DNA of 43,932 nucleotides from Betaproteobacteria bacterium RIFCSPLOWO2_02_FULL_63_19 (GCA_001770415.1 MEQX01000026.1:2174-46105); one strand, 5' to 3'; shown: positions 1 to 8,273, counted from the stretch's first letter. A program made the numbers and translations. Notes: generated by a model from the sequence alone, not told the origin.

Positions 1-347
1 TGTGCAATGCCCAGTACGGCCAAACCCCAGGCCAGCCCGAACAGTGTCCAGCCCCATGGACCGCGAAGCGTCACCAGGGCAAATGGCGTATATGTGCCGG
101 CGATGAGTAGGTAGATGGCGCAATGGTCGAGCTTGCGAAGGGCGGATTTGGCCCGCCCCCTGGTGCTGTGATACAGCGTCGAGATGGCATACAAAAGGAT
201 CAGTGCGGTGCCGTAGACAGCGAATCCCACGACCTTCCAGGGATCGCCCTGCTGGACGGCCGTCGAAACAAGCATTGCCACCCCGACCGCGGCAAGCAAC
301 GTACCGCCGAGATGCGTAACACCGTTTAAGCGCTCGCCTCGGTACAT
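1..347 (-). CDS. Hemolysin III family membrane protein (N-terminal part)
   Basis: The gene reads leftward off the window edge, so only about 115 N-terminal residues are present. The translation begins MYRGERLNGVTHLGG and has hydrophobic membrane segments at roughly residues 13-31, 38-55, 77-90 and 98 onward. Two signatures of the HlyIII/YqfA/PAQR-like family are visible: STLYHS near residue 57 and LDHCAIYLLIAGTYTPF near residues 72-88. These carry the conserved His and Asp residues proposed to bind metal. Members are about 200-220 residue inner-membrane proteins with seven helices. Despite the name, their role in most bacteria is unclear (membrane stress or lipid homeostasis has been suggested). 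The ATG at 347 is preceded by an AAGGGG-type ribosome site. Family assignment is firm; function is not. Confidence 0.85.
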   Translation of the reverse strand, partial: MYRGERLNGVTHLGGTLLAAVGVAMLVSTAVQQGDPWKVVGFAVYGTALILLYAISTLYHSTRGRAKSALRKLDHCAIYLLIAGTYTPFALVTLRGPWGWTLFGLAWGLAVLGIA

Positions 348-531
348 TCGTCAACCCCTTGTTCGATTTCCATTGAGCCCGCATACCTGCAACCAACGCG
401 ATATTCCGCTTTGACACCCCTACGCACTTGGCTTTGGCTTGCCTTGGTCGCACGAAAAGCCCGATCTGCGAGACTGACGCCCGACCGCCGATGTACTTTC
501 CGCCCAGCGCGTGCCCTTCTCGGATGGAACC

Positions 532-867
532 CTATTTCGAGAGCACCCAATCGACCACAGCCTTCAGATCGGCATCGTTGATCTTGCTCGTCGGGTTGGG
601 GGGCATCGGAATCTGACCGTATGCGCCGGAGCTCCCCTGCCTCACCTTTTTCGCGATGCCGGCGGGTGCCTTCTTGTCGCCCTTATGCTTCTTCGCGACC
701 TCCTTGAAGGACGGTCCGACCAGTTTCTTGTCGACCGTGTGGCAGGCCATGCAGCCGCCCTTGGTCAAGATTTCAGCGGCTTTCTTGTCGTTTATTGCCC
801 CGTGCGCGCCCACGCTCATCAGTGCGAGTGCGCATGCAATGGGCAATGCTGCGATGCGAATCTTCAT
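532..867 (-). CDS. Small periplasmic c-type cytochrome
   Basis: Encodes a 111-residue precursor. The ATG at 867 is chosen because AAGGAG lies just upstream and because it gives a proper Sec signal peptide (MKIRIAALPIACALALMSVG, then AHG|A cleavage). Upstream in-frame starts would add an arginine-rich leader. The mature part of about 88 residues has one haem-attachment motif, CMACH, preceded by TKGG. A likely distal haem ligand methionine sits in the IPMPPNP loop, and the chain ends in a C-terminal helix (DLKAVVDWVLSK). This is the layout of class I cytochromes c551/c552/c5, soluble one-electron carriers feeding terminal oxidases or nitrite/nitrous oxide reductases. The physiological partner cannot be told. 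It diverges from the ubiUVT operon and shares its upstream region. Confidence 0.9.
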   Translation of the reverse strand: MKIRIAALPIACALALMSVGAHGAINDKKAAEILTKGGCMACHTVDKKLVGPSFKEVAKKHKGDKKAPAGIAKKVRQGSSGAYGQIPMPPNPTSKINDADLKAVVDWVLSK

Positions 868-1144
868 TACAATCTCCTTGTCGATTGAGGGAAATCGCGC
901 CAGGAATGCGGCTTGCGCATCTGGCATTGACGCGAGAACTGCGGTTGGCAGGAATCCTGTCCGAGTTGCCTTCCGGGACCGCCGACCGGCGCGGGTCATA
1001 TTTTAAGGGCAAAGGCGCATTTTTGGCACCCATGGCACGGTTTGCTCCGGACCGAGCTCCCTTGTTCATTCTCGGCGGGGCCGGATGGAGGTTATGATGG
1101 TGAGGAAGCTTCTGCGCACCATCGGTCGCAGCGGTCGCCGGCAC
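868..1144. other. Intergenic region between cytochrome c and ubiU (left part)
   Basis: With the regulatory sites to its right, this completes the 415-base divergent gap between the cytochrome c gene and ubiU. Reading frames here overlap in several directions and show no family motif or ribosome site, so I see no gene. It should contain the cytochrome promoter, but I could not pick out a convincing -35/-10 pair. Confidence 0.5.
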
Positions 1145-1158
1145 TTGATGTCGATCAA
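1145..1158. promoter_or_regulatory. FNR/Anr-type operator upstream of ubiU
   Basis: The sequence TTGAT-GTCG-ATCAA is an exact match to the FNR/Anr/Dnr consensus TTGAT-N4-ATCAA. Its centre (1151.5) is 41.5 bp before the start point predicted from the -10-like hexamer at 1181-1186, the usual spacing for FNR-activated class II promoters. The operon it precedes makes ubiquinone without oxygen, so anaerobic activation fits. Being symmetric it could also act on the divergent cytochrome c gene, but that start codon is about 285 bp away. Confidence 0.8.
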
Positions 1159-1180
1159 AGCCACGCCGATGAGCGCGAGC

Positions 1181-1186
1181 CATGAT
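1181..1186 (+). promoter_or_regulatory. Predicted -10 hexamer of the ubiUVT promoter
   Basis: CATGAT matches four of six positions of TATAAT. It would place the transcription start near 1193, leaving about 90 bases of leader before the GTG of ubiU. The call rests mainly on its exact spacing from the FNR-type box; a -35 hexamer is not needed at class II activator sites. Confidence 0.45.
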
Positions 1187-1282
1187 GTGCGGCGCGCGGC
1201 CCTTGGCCGGCGCGGATCAACGCAAGAGCGATGTATCGCCATCGACGGATTGTTATCCCTGTTACCTGGAACCGACTGACCC

Positions 1283-2296
1283 GTGACCGACCCGCGCAAG
1301 CTTGAACTCGTTTGCCCGTCCGGAGCACTACCCGCGCTCAAGGCTGCGGTCGACAACGGCGCCGATTGGGTCTATTTCGGACTTCGAGACGACACCAATG
1401 CGCGCAATTTCGCGGGCCTGAATTTCGACGCAAAATCGGCACGCGAAGGAATCCGTTATGCGCACGATCGGGACGTGAAGACTGTCCTGGCAATCAATAC
1501 GTATCCTCAGGCAGGAGCTTGCGAACGCTGGCAACGCGCGATCGACTCGGCGGCGGACATCGGTGTCGACGCCGTTATCCTTGCCGATCCGGGTCTGATG
1601 CGCTACGCAGCGGGCAAGTACCCCACGCTTGCACTGCACCTTTCGGTGCAGGGATCCGCCACCAATCACGAGGCGATAAATCTCTACAGAGACCAGTTCG
1701 GCGTACGACGCGCGGTCCTGCCGCGAGTGCTGTCGCTCAAGCAGGTGGAACAGGTCTTGCGCAATACCAATGTGGAAATCGAGGTTTTCGGATTCGGCAG
1801 TCTGTGCGTAATGGTCGAAGGGCGGTGCGCCTTGTCTTCCTACGCTACGGGCCAATCGCCGAACACGTTTGGCGCCTGCTCCCCAGCGAGCGCCGTTAGA
1901 TGGGAACCGACGGGCGACCGCATGGACGTACGTCTGAACGGTATTCTCATCGACCGGTACGCGAACAACGAGAATGCCGGTTATCCGACCCTGTGCAAGG
2001 GGCGCTTCGACGTCGGAGGAGAGACCTATTACGCGATCGAGGAACCATCGAGCCTCAATGCGCTCGAATTGCTTCCCCAACTGGCCAGCATCGGGGTGGC
2101 CGCCGTCAAGATCGAAGGTCGCCAGCGCAGCCCGGCCTACGTCGCCGAAGTAACGCGCATTTGGCGAGCGGCGATCGACGATTGCCACGTGAACGCGCCA
2201 CGTTTTTCCGTCCGTCCCCAATGGCGTGCGGGACTCACCCGGCTCACCGAGGGGCAGCAATACACGCTGGGCGCCTACAACCGCAACTGGAAATGA
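1283..2296 (+). CDS. ubiU: O2-independent ubiquinone hydroxylation protein UbiU
   Basis: A 337-residue U32-peptidase-like protein starting at GTG 1283. UbiU and UbiV form a heterodimer that, with UbiT, hydroxylates the ubiquinone ring without molecular oxygen, using prephenate as hydroxyl donor in E. coli. The sequence begins in the family style (LELVCPSGALPALKAAVDNG). It keeps four cysteines, at 175, 182, 199 and 238. Their spacings (7, 17, 39) equal those I recall for the [4Fe-4S] ligands of E. coli UbiU (169, 176, 193, 232). The U32 motif occurs in EVFGFGSLCVMVEGRCALSS. It is the first gene of ubiU-ubiV-ubiT, with one base between its stop and the ubiV GTG. A perfect FNR-type box upstream suggests induction under low oxygen. 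Its true protease activity is doubtful, as for the whole subgroup. Confidence 0.93.
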   Translation: MTDPRKLELVCPSGALPALKAAVDNGADWVYFGLRDDTNARNFAGLNFDAKSAREGIRYAHDRDVKTVLAINTYPQAGACERWQRAIDSAADIGVDAVILADPGLMRYAAGKYPTLALHLSVQGSATNHEAINLYRDQFGVRRAVLPRVLSLKQVEQVLRNTNVEIEVFGFGSLCVMVEGRCALSSYATGQSPNTFGACSPASAVRWEPTGDRMDVRLNGILIDRYANNENAGYPTLCKGRFDVGGETYYAIEEPSSLNALELLPQLASIGVAAVKIEGRQRSPAYVAEVTRIWRAAIDDCHVNAPRFSVRPQWRAGLTRLTEGQQYTLGAYNRNWK

Positions 2297-2297
2297 C

Positions 2298-3188
2298 GTG
2301 AAACTCAGTCTCGGACCGCTGCTCACGTACTGGACGCGCGAAAAGCTGCTTGGTTTTTATGCCGCTCTGCCCCATTCGCTGCTGGCCAGCATCTATCTTG
2401 GCGAAGTCGTCTGCGGCCGCCGCCGTGAGATGCGCCCTGCCGACTGGATCGGGCTGGCGCGCGACCTTGCCGGGACTGGCGTTGAAGTCGTCCTTTCGAC
2501 GCAGGCCCTGATCGAATCGGACCTCGATCTGCGCGTCATGCGGCAGATCGCCGAAAACGGAGAATTCCTGGTCGAAGCCAACGACATGGGTGCGGTGCGG
2601 CGGCTCGCGGGTAGCGCGCGTTTCGTGGCTGGCCCGCATCTGAACGTCTACAACCCGCAAACCCTCGCGTGGCTGGCCGAACTGGGGGCCTGCAGGTGGG
2701 TGATGCCCGTCGAGTTGGGGCGAGACGCGCTCGCGCTGATGCAACGAGAGCGGCCTGCCGGCATGCAGACGGAGGTCTTTTCTTACGGGCGCCTGCCGCT
2801 CGCCTTCTCCGCGCGGTGTTTCACCGCGCGACACTACAACCTGTCAAAGGATGACTGCCAGTATCGCTGCATTGAGCATCCGGAAGGATTGCCGCTCGCC
2901 ACACGGGAAGGACAAGCGTTTCTGACCCTCAACGGGCTGCAAACCCAGTCGGCACAAGTCTACGACCTCGCGGGAGTTTTGCCGCAGATGCGGGATCTGG
3001 GTGTCGACCTCGTGCGTCTGAGTCCGCAATCCGCACGCATGAACAACGTTATCGAAGCCTATCATCGCGCGATCGAAGTAGAATCGTCCGAGGGCGAGCT
3101 TCAAACCGTACTCTCCACGCACCGGCTCGCCGAATCTTGCGACGGATACTGGCATGGTAAACCCGGAATCGAGCATCTTGGAGCCTGA
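2298..3188 (+). CDS. ubiV: O2-independent ubiquinone hydroxylation protein UbiV
   Basis: A 296-residue U32-family protein, partner of UbiU. The GTG at 2298 is chosen because it follows the ubiU stop after one base and gives the family start (VKLSLGPLLTYW). A longer in-frame reading would run back into ubiU. Cysteines at 39, 174, 187 and 191 match the E. coli UbiV cluster ligands (39, 180, 193, 197) in position and spacing, so a [4Fe-4S] cluster is very likely. The segment GRLPLAFSARCFTARHY is typical of the YhbV branch. The 3' end overlaps the chosen ubiT start by 35 bases, which suggests translational coupling. Confidence 0.93.
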   Translation: MKLSLGPLLTYWTREKLLGFYAALPHSLLASIYLGEVVCGRRREMRPADWIGLARDLAGTGVEVVLSTQALIESDLDLRVMRQIAENGEFLVEANDMGAVRRLAGSARFVAGPHLNVYNPQTLAWLAELGACRWVMPVELGRDALALMQRERPAGMQTEVFSYGRLPLAFSARCFTARHYNLSKDDCQYRCIEHPEGLPLATREGQAFLTLNGLQTQSAQVYDLAGVLPQMRDLGVDLVRLSPQSARMNNVIEAYHRAIEVESSEGELQTVLSTHRLAESCDGYWHGKPGIEHLGA

Positions 3189-3687
3189 GTCCGGCGTACC
3201 GGGACAGCGAGCCATGAGGCTGCCACGGCTGATTGGCGCGATCGGCATGCGCCTGCCCCAGCTTCCGCATTCCCTCGCGCTGGCGATCGGGTTGAACCTG
3301 GCCCTGAAGCCGCGGCTTGCCGAGGACACGGTCGAAATGCTGCGCGGACGTCCGATCTGCATCCGCGTCGAGGACGCCGGCATCGAGTTCCACGTGCGCC
3401 TCGCCAAGCGGGGTTTCATGCCGATGTATCGATCGATAAAGCCCGAGGTCACATTCGCGGCCTGCGCGTACGATTTCTATCAGATGGCGCGGCGCACCGA
3501 GGATCCGGACACGTTGTTTTTCAATAGGCGTCTCAAGATCGAAGGGGACACCGAACTCGGACTGGTGGTAAAGAACGCACTTGACGCTATCGACTGGCTT
3601 GCGTTGCCCGGGCCGCTGCGAGCAGCGTTCGAGCGCGCGAGTAATGCGCTGACTTCGCTACGCGGCGGCCCGAAGCGCCCCGGCTGA
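3154..3687 (+). CDS. ubiT: Ubiquinone biosynthesis accessory factor UbiT (SCP2 domain)
   Basis: A 177-residue SCP2 (sterol-carrier-like) protein, about as long as E. coli UbiT (YhbT). UbiT is thought to bind polyprenylated quinone intermediates and present them to UbiU/UbiV. The diagnostic stretch RRTEDPDTLFFNRRLKIEGD and the following TELGLVVKNALDAID are strongly conserved in the family. The ATG at 3154 lies inside the end of ubiV; a later ATG at 3214, after ubiV, would give 157 residues and also fits the family. The first start is kept for length. This completes ubiUVT in one co-directional operon. The gene ends just before a reversed phosphotransferase fragment. Confidence 0.88.
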   Translation: MVNPESSILEPESGVPGQRAMRLPRLIGAIGMRLPQLPHSLALAIGLNLALKPRLAEDTVEMLRGRPICIRVEDAGIEFHVRLAKRGFMPMYRSIKPEVTFAACAYDFYQMARRTEDPDTLFFNRRLKIEGDTELGLVVKNALDAIDWLALPGPLRAAFERASNALTSLRGGPKRPG

Positions 3688-3705
3688 GCACAGGAGCAAG
3701 CGCGG

Positions 3706-3991
3706 GCGTTTCCAGCGCCTGCTCATTGGAATCGAAAACCTGTGCGGCGACGCTCAACCAAGCCACTTCGGCCCGGTTGCGCTCTACAGGCGCAAACCAT
3801 TCCTGCGCCACTTTGAGCCTAGGCAACGCCTGTTTGACACAGAACAAGGCCTGTTCCGTTTCGGCGCGTACGATCGGTGATGAAACACCTCCGGCGAGGG
3901 GTCTGAGTCGCGGCGCATGATTCTTATCGGCGAGCCCCGTTCGCCGGATCGCTTCGGTGAGCGAATGGAATCGGTGGTCCGACGAAGTCAT
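3706..3991 (-). pseudogene. Truncated aminoglycoside-phosphotransferase-like gene (N-terminal remnant)
   Basis: The reverse strand encodes a recognisable N-lobe of an APH-type kinase: LAGGVSSPIVRAETEQ, then FCVKQALPRLKVAQEWFAP and VERNRAEVAWLSVAAQ. These resemble the glycine-loop and ATP-binding-lysine region of APH/choline-kinase-fold enzymes. After about residue 95 the similarity stops, and the frame continues as arginine/alanine-rich sequence into the 3' end of ubiT. The C-lobe, with the HGD and DxD catalytic motifs, is missing. An intact member should be about 330-360 residues. I read this as a deletion remnant whose distal part was lost when the ubiT junction formed. It is head-to-head with the next gene, which has its own APH-like domain but is not its missing half (different subfamily, opposite strand). 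Confidence 0.65.
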
Positions 3992-4088
3992 TTCAACGCT
4001 TTCGGCGCGGCGCGGAGGCGTCCGCCGCGCTAGCGCAGGTGTCCCGACTCCGGATGTTTCGGCCTCAATCTTCCGCTTCCCCCGTACG

Positions 4089-5717
4089 ATGGCTAACCTG
4101 ATCGATGCCCTGCGAAGCCCCCGCTGCTATCCCCACGCGGTTACGCACCTCCATGTGGTCGAGACGCATATCTCGTGGGTCGTGTTGACCGGTCGGTATG
4201 CCTACAAGATCAAGAAGCCCGTCAACCTCGGATTTTTGGACTTCCGTACGCTGGAGGCGCGACGGTTCTACTGCGAAGAGGAACTGCGCCTTAACCGCAG
4301 GCTCACGTCCGACCTTTACCTCGAGGTCGTCGCGATCACCGGAAGCATCGAGCATCCGAGCATAGGCGGTCACGATCAGATCCTCGAATACGCAGTGAAA
4401 ATGCGGCAGTTCGACGAGGGTGGCCTGCTCGACCGCGTGCAGGCCCGCGGCGGGCTGCTCGCAGCCCACGTCGACGACCTTGCGCGGACGCTGGCAGCCT
4501 TCCACAGGTCCTGCCGGCGCGCACCATCCGGAGCCAGGCTGGGCTCGCCGGAAAGCGTGCTCATGCCGATGCATCAGAATTTCGTGCAGGTCTCACAGCT
4601 GATCTCGGCTCCGGGCGACCGTGCGCCCGTGGAGCGCCTGCGCCAGTGGAGCGACTCGATGGGAGGTGCCCTGCAGAAGGCGTTCGCGGAGCGCCAGAAG
4701 GACGGATACGTGCGTGAGTGTCACGGCGACCTGCATCTGGGCAACGTGTTTCTCGAGAACGGCACCGTGCGGATTTTCGACTGTATCGAATTCGATGCCA
4801 ACCTGCGCTGGATTGACGTGATGAGCGAGGTCGCGTTCCTGGTGATGGATCTGCGGCATCGGGATCACCCGGAACTCGCCTGTCGATTTCTGAACGCTTA
4901 CCTCGAGTTCACGGGCGATTATTCCGGACTGGTGGTGCTACCGTTCTATCTGACCTACCGCGCGATGGTGCGTGCCAAAATCGCGCTGATTAGGTCGGCG
5001 CAACCGAATGTCCGCGCGCAGGAAATCCGCGCAGGGCGGACGGAATATGGGCGCTACATCGGCCTCGCCGAGGAGTTCTCCGCTGACAGGCCACGTTGGC
5101 TTGCCCTGACGCACGGTTACTCCGGCTCCGGAAAGAGCCACTTCAGCCAGCAGCTTCTTGAGCGCTGCAACGCTGTCCGGATACGTTCGGACACGGAGCG
5201 AAAACGCGGTCACGGCCTGGAAAGAGACGCGGCAAGTCGTTCGCCGGTCGGCGGCGGCCTCTACACCGAAGCCGCGGCGCACCGGAATTACGAGCGTCTC
5301 GCCCGGCTGACGGCTCTTATCCTCGAAGCGGGCTGGCCGGTGATCGTGGACGGCGCATTCCTGTTGCGCTGGCAGCGGGACTTGCTCCTGGATATCGCGC
5401 GGCGCCTCGACGTGCCGTGGCTGATTCTGCACTGCCAGGCGTCCGAAGCGATGCTGCGCCAGCGCCTCGCCGAACGGGCCCGCTCGAATGCCGATCCGTC
5501 CGAAGCTACGCAGGCGGTGCTCGAGTTTCAGATTCGGACTGGCGAGCCGTTGACGGACGATGAGCGCGGCGGCGCGCTCGTAATCGACCCACACGACAAG
5601 CAAGGACTTGTTCGGGCACTCGACCGAATCGACGCACTCGTTCGACGCGACACCCCGGCCAGGCCCGGCCGCGAGCGGTCGCATTACGCCAAAGCGCACT
5701 TCGTCAGCAGTACCTAA
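4089..5717 (+). CDS. APH-like kinase / AAA P-loop ATPase fusion (COG2187-COG0645 type)
   Basis: A 542-residue two-domain protein. Residues 1-330 form an APH/choline-kinase-like domain with the family start (ETHISWVVLTGRYAYKIKKP, ATP-site lysines), the catalytic loop CHGDLHLGNVFL and the metal motif IFDCIEFD. Residues about 335-520 form a small P-loop kinase domain with Walker A GYSGSGKS and a possible Walker B in VIVDGAFL. Such fusions are widespread in proteobacteria; the substrate is unknown. The start at ATG 4089 (MANLIDALRSP) is chosen because homologues begin about there. The frame stays open upstream to 3957, but that part overlaps the reversed remnant and has no family similarity. No close operon partner; a strongly AT-rich promoter region follows. 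Confidence 0.85.
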   Translation: MANLIDALRSPRCYPHAVTHLHVVETHISWVVLTGRYAYKIKKPVNLGFLDFRTLEARRFYCEEELRLNRRLTSDLYLEVVAITGSIEHPSIGGHDQILEYAVKMRQFDEGGLLDRVQARGGLLAAHVDDLARTLAAFHRSCRRAPSGARLGSPESVLMPMHQNFVQVSQLISAPGDRAPVERLRQWSDSMGGALQKAFAERQKDGYVRECHGDLHLGNVFLENGTVRIFDCIEFDANLRWIDVMSEVAFLVMDLRHRDHPELACRFLNAYLEFTGDYSGLVVLPFYLTYRAMVRAKIALIRSAQPNVRAQEIRAGRTEYGRYIGLAEEFSADRPRWLALTHGYSGSGKSHFSQQLLERCNAVRIRSDTERKRGHGLERDAASRSPVGGGLYTEAAAHRNYERLARLTALILEAGWPVIVDGAFLLRWQRDLLLDIARRLDVPWLILHCQASEAMLRQRLAERARSNADPSEATQAVLEFQIRTGEPLTDDERGGALVIDPHDKQGLVRALDRIDALVRRDTPARPGRERSHYAKAHFVSST

Positions 5718-5725
5718 AAAAGAAA

Positions 5726-5754
5726 TAGACAAATACCTAAATTCATTATATGCT
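5726..5754 (+). promoter_or_regulatory. Sigma-70-like promoter of the MerR-cyclase gene
   Basis: TAGACA (5726-5731) and TATGCT (5749-5754) are separated by exactly 17 bases and match the -35 and -10 consensus at five and four of six positions. They lie in an 83-base AT-rich stretch that stands out from the GC-rich surroundings. The start point would fall near 5761, about 40 bases before the ATG. Confidence 0.55.
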
Positions 5755-5774
5755 GTATAAATACTACTGTATAA
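5753..5774 (+). repeat. Direct repeat CTGTATAA in the cyclase leader
   Basis: CTGTATAA occurs at 5753-5760 and again at 5767-5774, a 14-base period, overlapping the predicted -10 and start point. It could be a binding site for the MerR-type domain encoded just downstream or simply AT-rich promoter sequence. MerR operators are usually inverted, not direct, repeats, which weakens the first idea. Confidence 0.4.
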
Positions 5775-5800
5775 GGGTCTTGTAACAGCCATTTTCCTTT

Positions 5801-7360
5801 ATGCTATCAAGTAAAACAATAATTGAAAAAACAGGTATTTCCAGGGCGACGTTAAACAATTACATTAATCTTGGAATACTGTCTAAGCCAGTTGTCCAAA
5901 GTGTGGGGAAGCACGGTGGGGGTGCCAAGCTGTTGGGCTACTTTCCCGACTGGTCCTTGGCGCGGATCGAACTGGTTCGACGGCTCAAAGCGGAGGGGCT
6001 GACGATGGCCGAGATTTCGGCGCGCATAGGCGCACACCCGGCGACCTCGGGCGAAGGCGACACGGACGTTCCGAACGTCCCGCGCCCGCCGGAGGGTCGA
6101 AGCGTCGAGGCCGCGGACCCGGACTCCGCTCCGACAAACATACTCCCGATGGATACCGAGCGCCGGGTGCTGAAACTCTCCATAGACGAGATCGCCCACC
6201 CCGCCTACATGGTCAACTACAACTTCGAGGTCACCTGGTACAACGATCTCGCTCGCCAGCGGCTGCTTGGGAACTTCAGGACCCTGCCGCCCGGAACGGA
6301 AGCCCGCAGCGTGTTCGTAATGCTGCTCGAGGGCAGCGCCGGGAACGCCTCCGAATTCCGGGCCGATGTCCTGCGGATACACCTTTCGATCGCGAAGGAC
6401 CGGCTCTCCAAGGCGAGCATCGTCGCCGCCTGCCGGGAACTCAGCGGCCAAGATGCGGCGCTGATTGACGCACTCTACAACGAGGCCGAGCGGGTTAACG
6501 GACAGGGCATCGCGGAATTCCCGCTCGAGGTTCGTCGCGCCGCGGATGCCGCCGAAACATCGCGCGTCTACGCTATCTACTTCCGGGAAGGTATTCTTTT
6601 CGTCCACGTACCGGATGGCTCGATCAACGCGGGCCTGCTCGATTTCCTCGCGCGCCGGGACGTGGTGATCCGCAACCTGCTGCGCCGCCGGCTGCCGGTG
6701 CTGACCCAACTCGCGGTGCTGGTCGCCGACCTTCAGAACTCGGTGAAGATCTGTTCCGAGCTGCCACCCGAGGAGTATTTCGAGCTGATCAACGAAATCT
6801 GGTCGGTTATGGGCCCGATTTTCCGCAAGTACTACGGCACCCACGGAAAGCACGTCGGTGACGGCATGGTCTACTACTTCTTCCCGCAACCGGACAGCAG
6901 CTACATATTCAACGCGGTTGCCTGCGCGCAGGAAGTGCGGCTTGCGATGAAGAAGGTCAGCAAGGACTGGCAGCTGCGCAAGAACTGGTTCAACGAACTC
7001 TATCTCAATATCGGGTTGCAGGAAGGCCAGGAATGGCTGGGCACGTTCCAATCGGCAACGAGCGTCGAGTTCGCCGTGCTCGGCGACACGATCAACCACG
7101 CCGCGCGTCTGAGCGACTTCGCGCGCTTCGGCAGCGTCTGGGCGACCAAGAATTTCGTCAGCAAGCTAAGCTCAGACGAGCGCGCGCGGGTGGCGTTCGG
7201 CATCAGCCGGCGCGGTGACGGCGACCGCGAACAGTTCATTGCATCGTCCTACTCGCAGCTGGGAAGCCTGGTGGATATGGAGTCGGGGCGCTACGAAAAG
7301 CTGCGGGTCATTGCCACCCTCCCGATCACCGAGATCCGTTCGGTAACGCTGGAGGTCTAA
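5801..7360 (+). CDS. MerR HTH - PAS/MmyB-like - class III nucleotide cyclase fusion
   Basis: A 519-residue protein with three parts. Residues 1-75 are a MerR-type winged helix (SSKTIIEKTGISRATLNNYI, later RIELVRRLKAEGLTMAEI). Residues about 122-290 contain a PAS- or MmyB-like sensor segment (PAYMVNYNFEVTWYNDLARQ). Residues about 300-475 are a class III adenylate/guanylate cyclase domain. In the cyclase the two metal aspartates are D310 (VLVADLQNS) and D354 (HVGDGMVYYF). LGDTINHAARL (D429, N432, R436) supplies the base-recognition and transition-state residues, so catalysis looks intact. Adenylate versus guanylate specificity cannot be decided. No membrane segment is seen, so it should be cytoplasmic. 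The first 110 bases are much richer in A+T than the rest. No clear Shine-Dalgarno precedes the ATG. It stands alone, after an APH/AAA gene and before a reversed iclR-type gene. Confidence 0.85.
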   Translation: MLSSKTIIEKTGISRATLNNYINLGILSKPVVQSVGKHGGGAKLLGYFPDWSLARIELVRRLKAEGLTMAEISARIGAHPATSGEGDTDVPNVPRPPEGRSVEAADPDSAPTNILPMDTERRVLKLSIDEIAHPAYMVNYNFEVTWYNDLARQRLLGNFRTLPPGTEARSVFVMLLEGSAGNASEFRADVLRIHLSIAKDRLSKASIVAACRELSGQDAALIDALYNEAERVNGQGIAEFPLEVRRAADAAETSRVYAIYFREGILFVHVPDGSINAGLLDFLARRDVVIRNLLRRRLPVLTQLAVLVADLQNSVKICSELPPEEYFELINEIWSVMGPIFRKYYGTHGKHVGDGMVYYFFPQPDSSYIFNAVACAQEVRLAMKKVSKDWQLRKNWFNELYLNIGLQEGQEWLGTFQSATSVEFAVLGDTINHAARLSDFARFGSVWATKNFVSKLSSDERARVAFGISRRGDGDREQFIASSYSQLGSLVDMESGRYEKLRVIATLPITEIRSVTLEV

Positions 7361-7452
7361 GGCGTTCCGTGGTGGCGCGGCGGGTCGCCTGTGCCGCCCG
7401 CGCCGGTATCCCTCCCAGAGCTGCGGTCCTTCGAGGACCACTCAGCGCGCCG

Positions 7453-8253
7453 CTATCCGGTGCCGGTACGCCGCATGGCATTGGTCAGCACCTCGGCGCT
7501 GAACACGATGCGGTCGATCAGGAAACGCCGCCGCCGCTCGTTGATGCCGGCGTCCGCCACCGTGATACTCAAGCTGCCTATGATTTCCCGCTCGCTGTCG
7601 AAAACCGGCGCTGCGATACCCACCACGCCAGGCGTCACTTCACCGCGCGACAGGCAGTAGCCCTGTTTTCGAATGCGAAGCAGGTTCGCCTGAACCTGCT
7701 CAAGTGTATCCCCCAGTCCGACTTGGCTGAACTCCCGCGATTGCGAGCTGTACAACAAGCTCAACCGGACGGTTTTGAGGTGCGCCAGAATCATCCGCGA
7801 TGCCGCGCCCCGGGCAACCGGCATGGCGCGACCACGGTCGTAGGCGCTGCGAATCGCGTCCGAACTGGCCTCCTGATGGACGCACAACACACGATCCCTG
7901 TAGAACCGGCAAAGCAGTCCGACTCCGGCGATTTCCTTGACCAGCGCAAGTAGCAGCGGCCGGCCATTGGTGATCAGCGGATCGCTGGAACGCATTTCAT
8001 AATCGAGTTCCGCGATCCTCGGCCCGAGCGTGTATCCAATGTCCGGCAGCGCAGTGACCAGTCCGACGTTAGACAGCACGCGAAGATAACGATAGAGCGT
8101 GGAGCGGGTACAACCGAGGCGTGCCATCATCTGCTCGGGCGTCCAACGGAGGCGTTCCTCCTCGAACAGGTCAAGAATGTCCAGCATCTTTTCGAGGCTG
8201 CTGCGTCGAGAACTCTCCGCTGCGCCGCTATGTTTCTTGCCTGCCCGTGCCAT
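7453..8253 (-). CDS. IclR family transcriptional regulator
   Basis: A 266-residue IclR-type regulator. The N-terminal winged helix covers about residues 18-80 (SLEKMLDILDLFEEE, LGCTRSTLYRYLRVLSNVGL). The effector-binding GAF-like domain follows, with VARGAASRMILAHL and the typical late motif PGVVGIAAPVFDSEREIIGSLSI. It is divergent from the UbiD-led catabolic cluster, so it probably controls that cluster in response to a substrate-derived acid; this is inferred from position. The start at 8253 is preferred because sequence between it and an earlier in-frame ATG at 8286 is not family-like. Neither start has a strong ribosome site. Confidence 0.88.
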   Translation of the reverse strand: MARAGKKHSGAAESSRRSSLEKMLDILDLFEEERLRWTPEQMMARLGCTRSTLYRYLRVLSNVGLVTALPDIGYTLGPRIAELDYEMRSSDPLITNGRPLLLALVKEIAGVGLLCRFYRDRVLCVHQEASSDAIRSAYDRGRAMPVARGAASRMILAHLKTVRLSLLYSSQSREFSQVGLGDTLEQVQANLLRIRKQGYCLSRGEVTPGVVGIAAPVFDSEREIIGSLSITVADAGINERRRRFLIDRIVFSAEVLTNAMRRTGTG

Positions 8254-8273
8254 GTCCTGGCCCCGATAGTGTT

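Noticed and set aside
1085-1279. Short plus-strand frame before ubiU
   Set aside because: It overlaps the FNR box and predicted promoter, has no ribosome site and no recognisable family sequence.
4065-4574. Long reverse frames over the APH/AAA kinase gene and similar mirror frames elsewhere
   Set aside because: High GC keeps antisense frames open. The forward frame carries recognised catalytic motifs and the reverse ones carry none.
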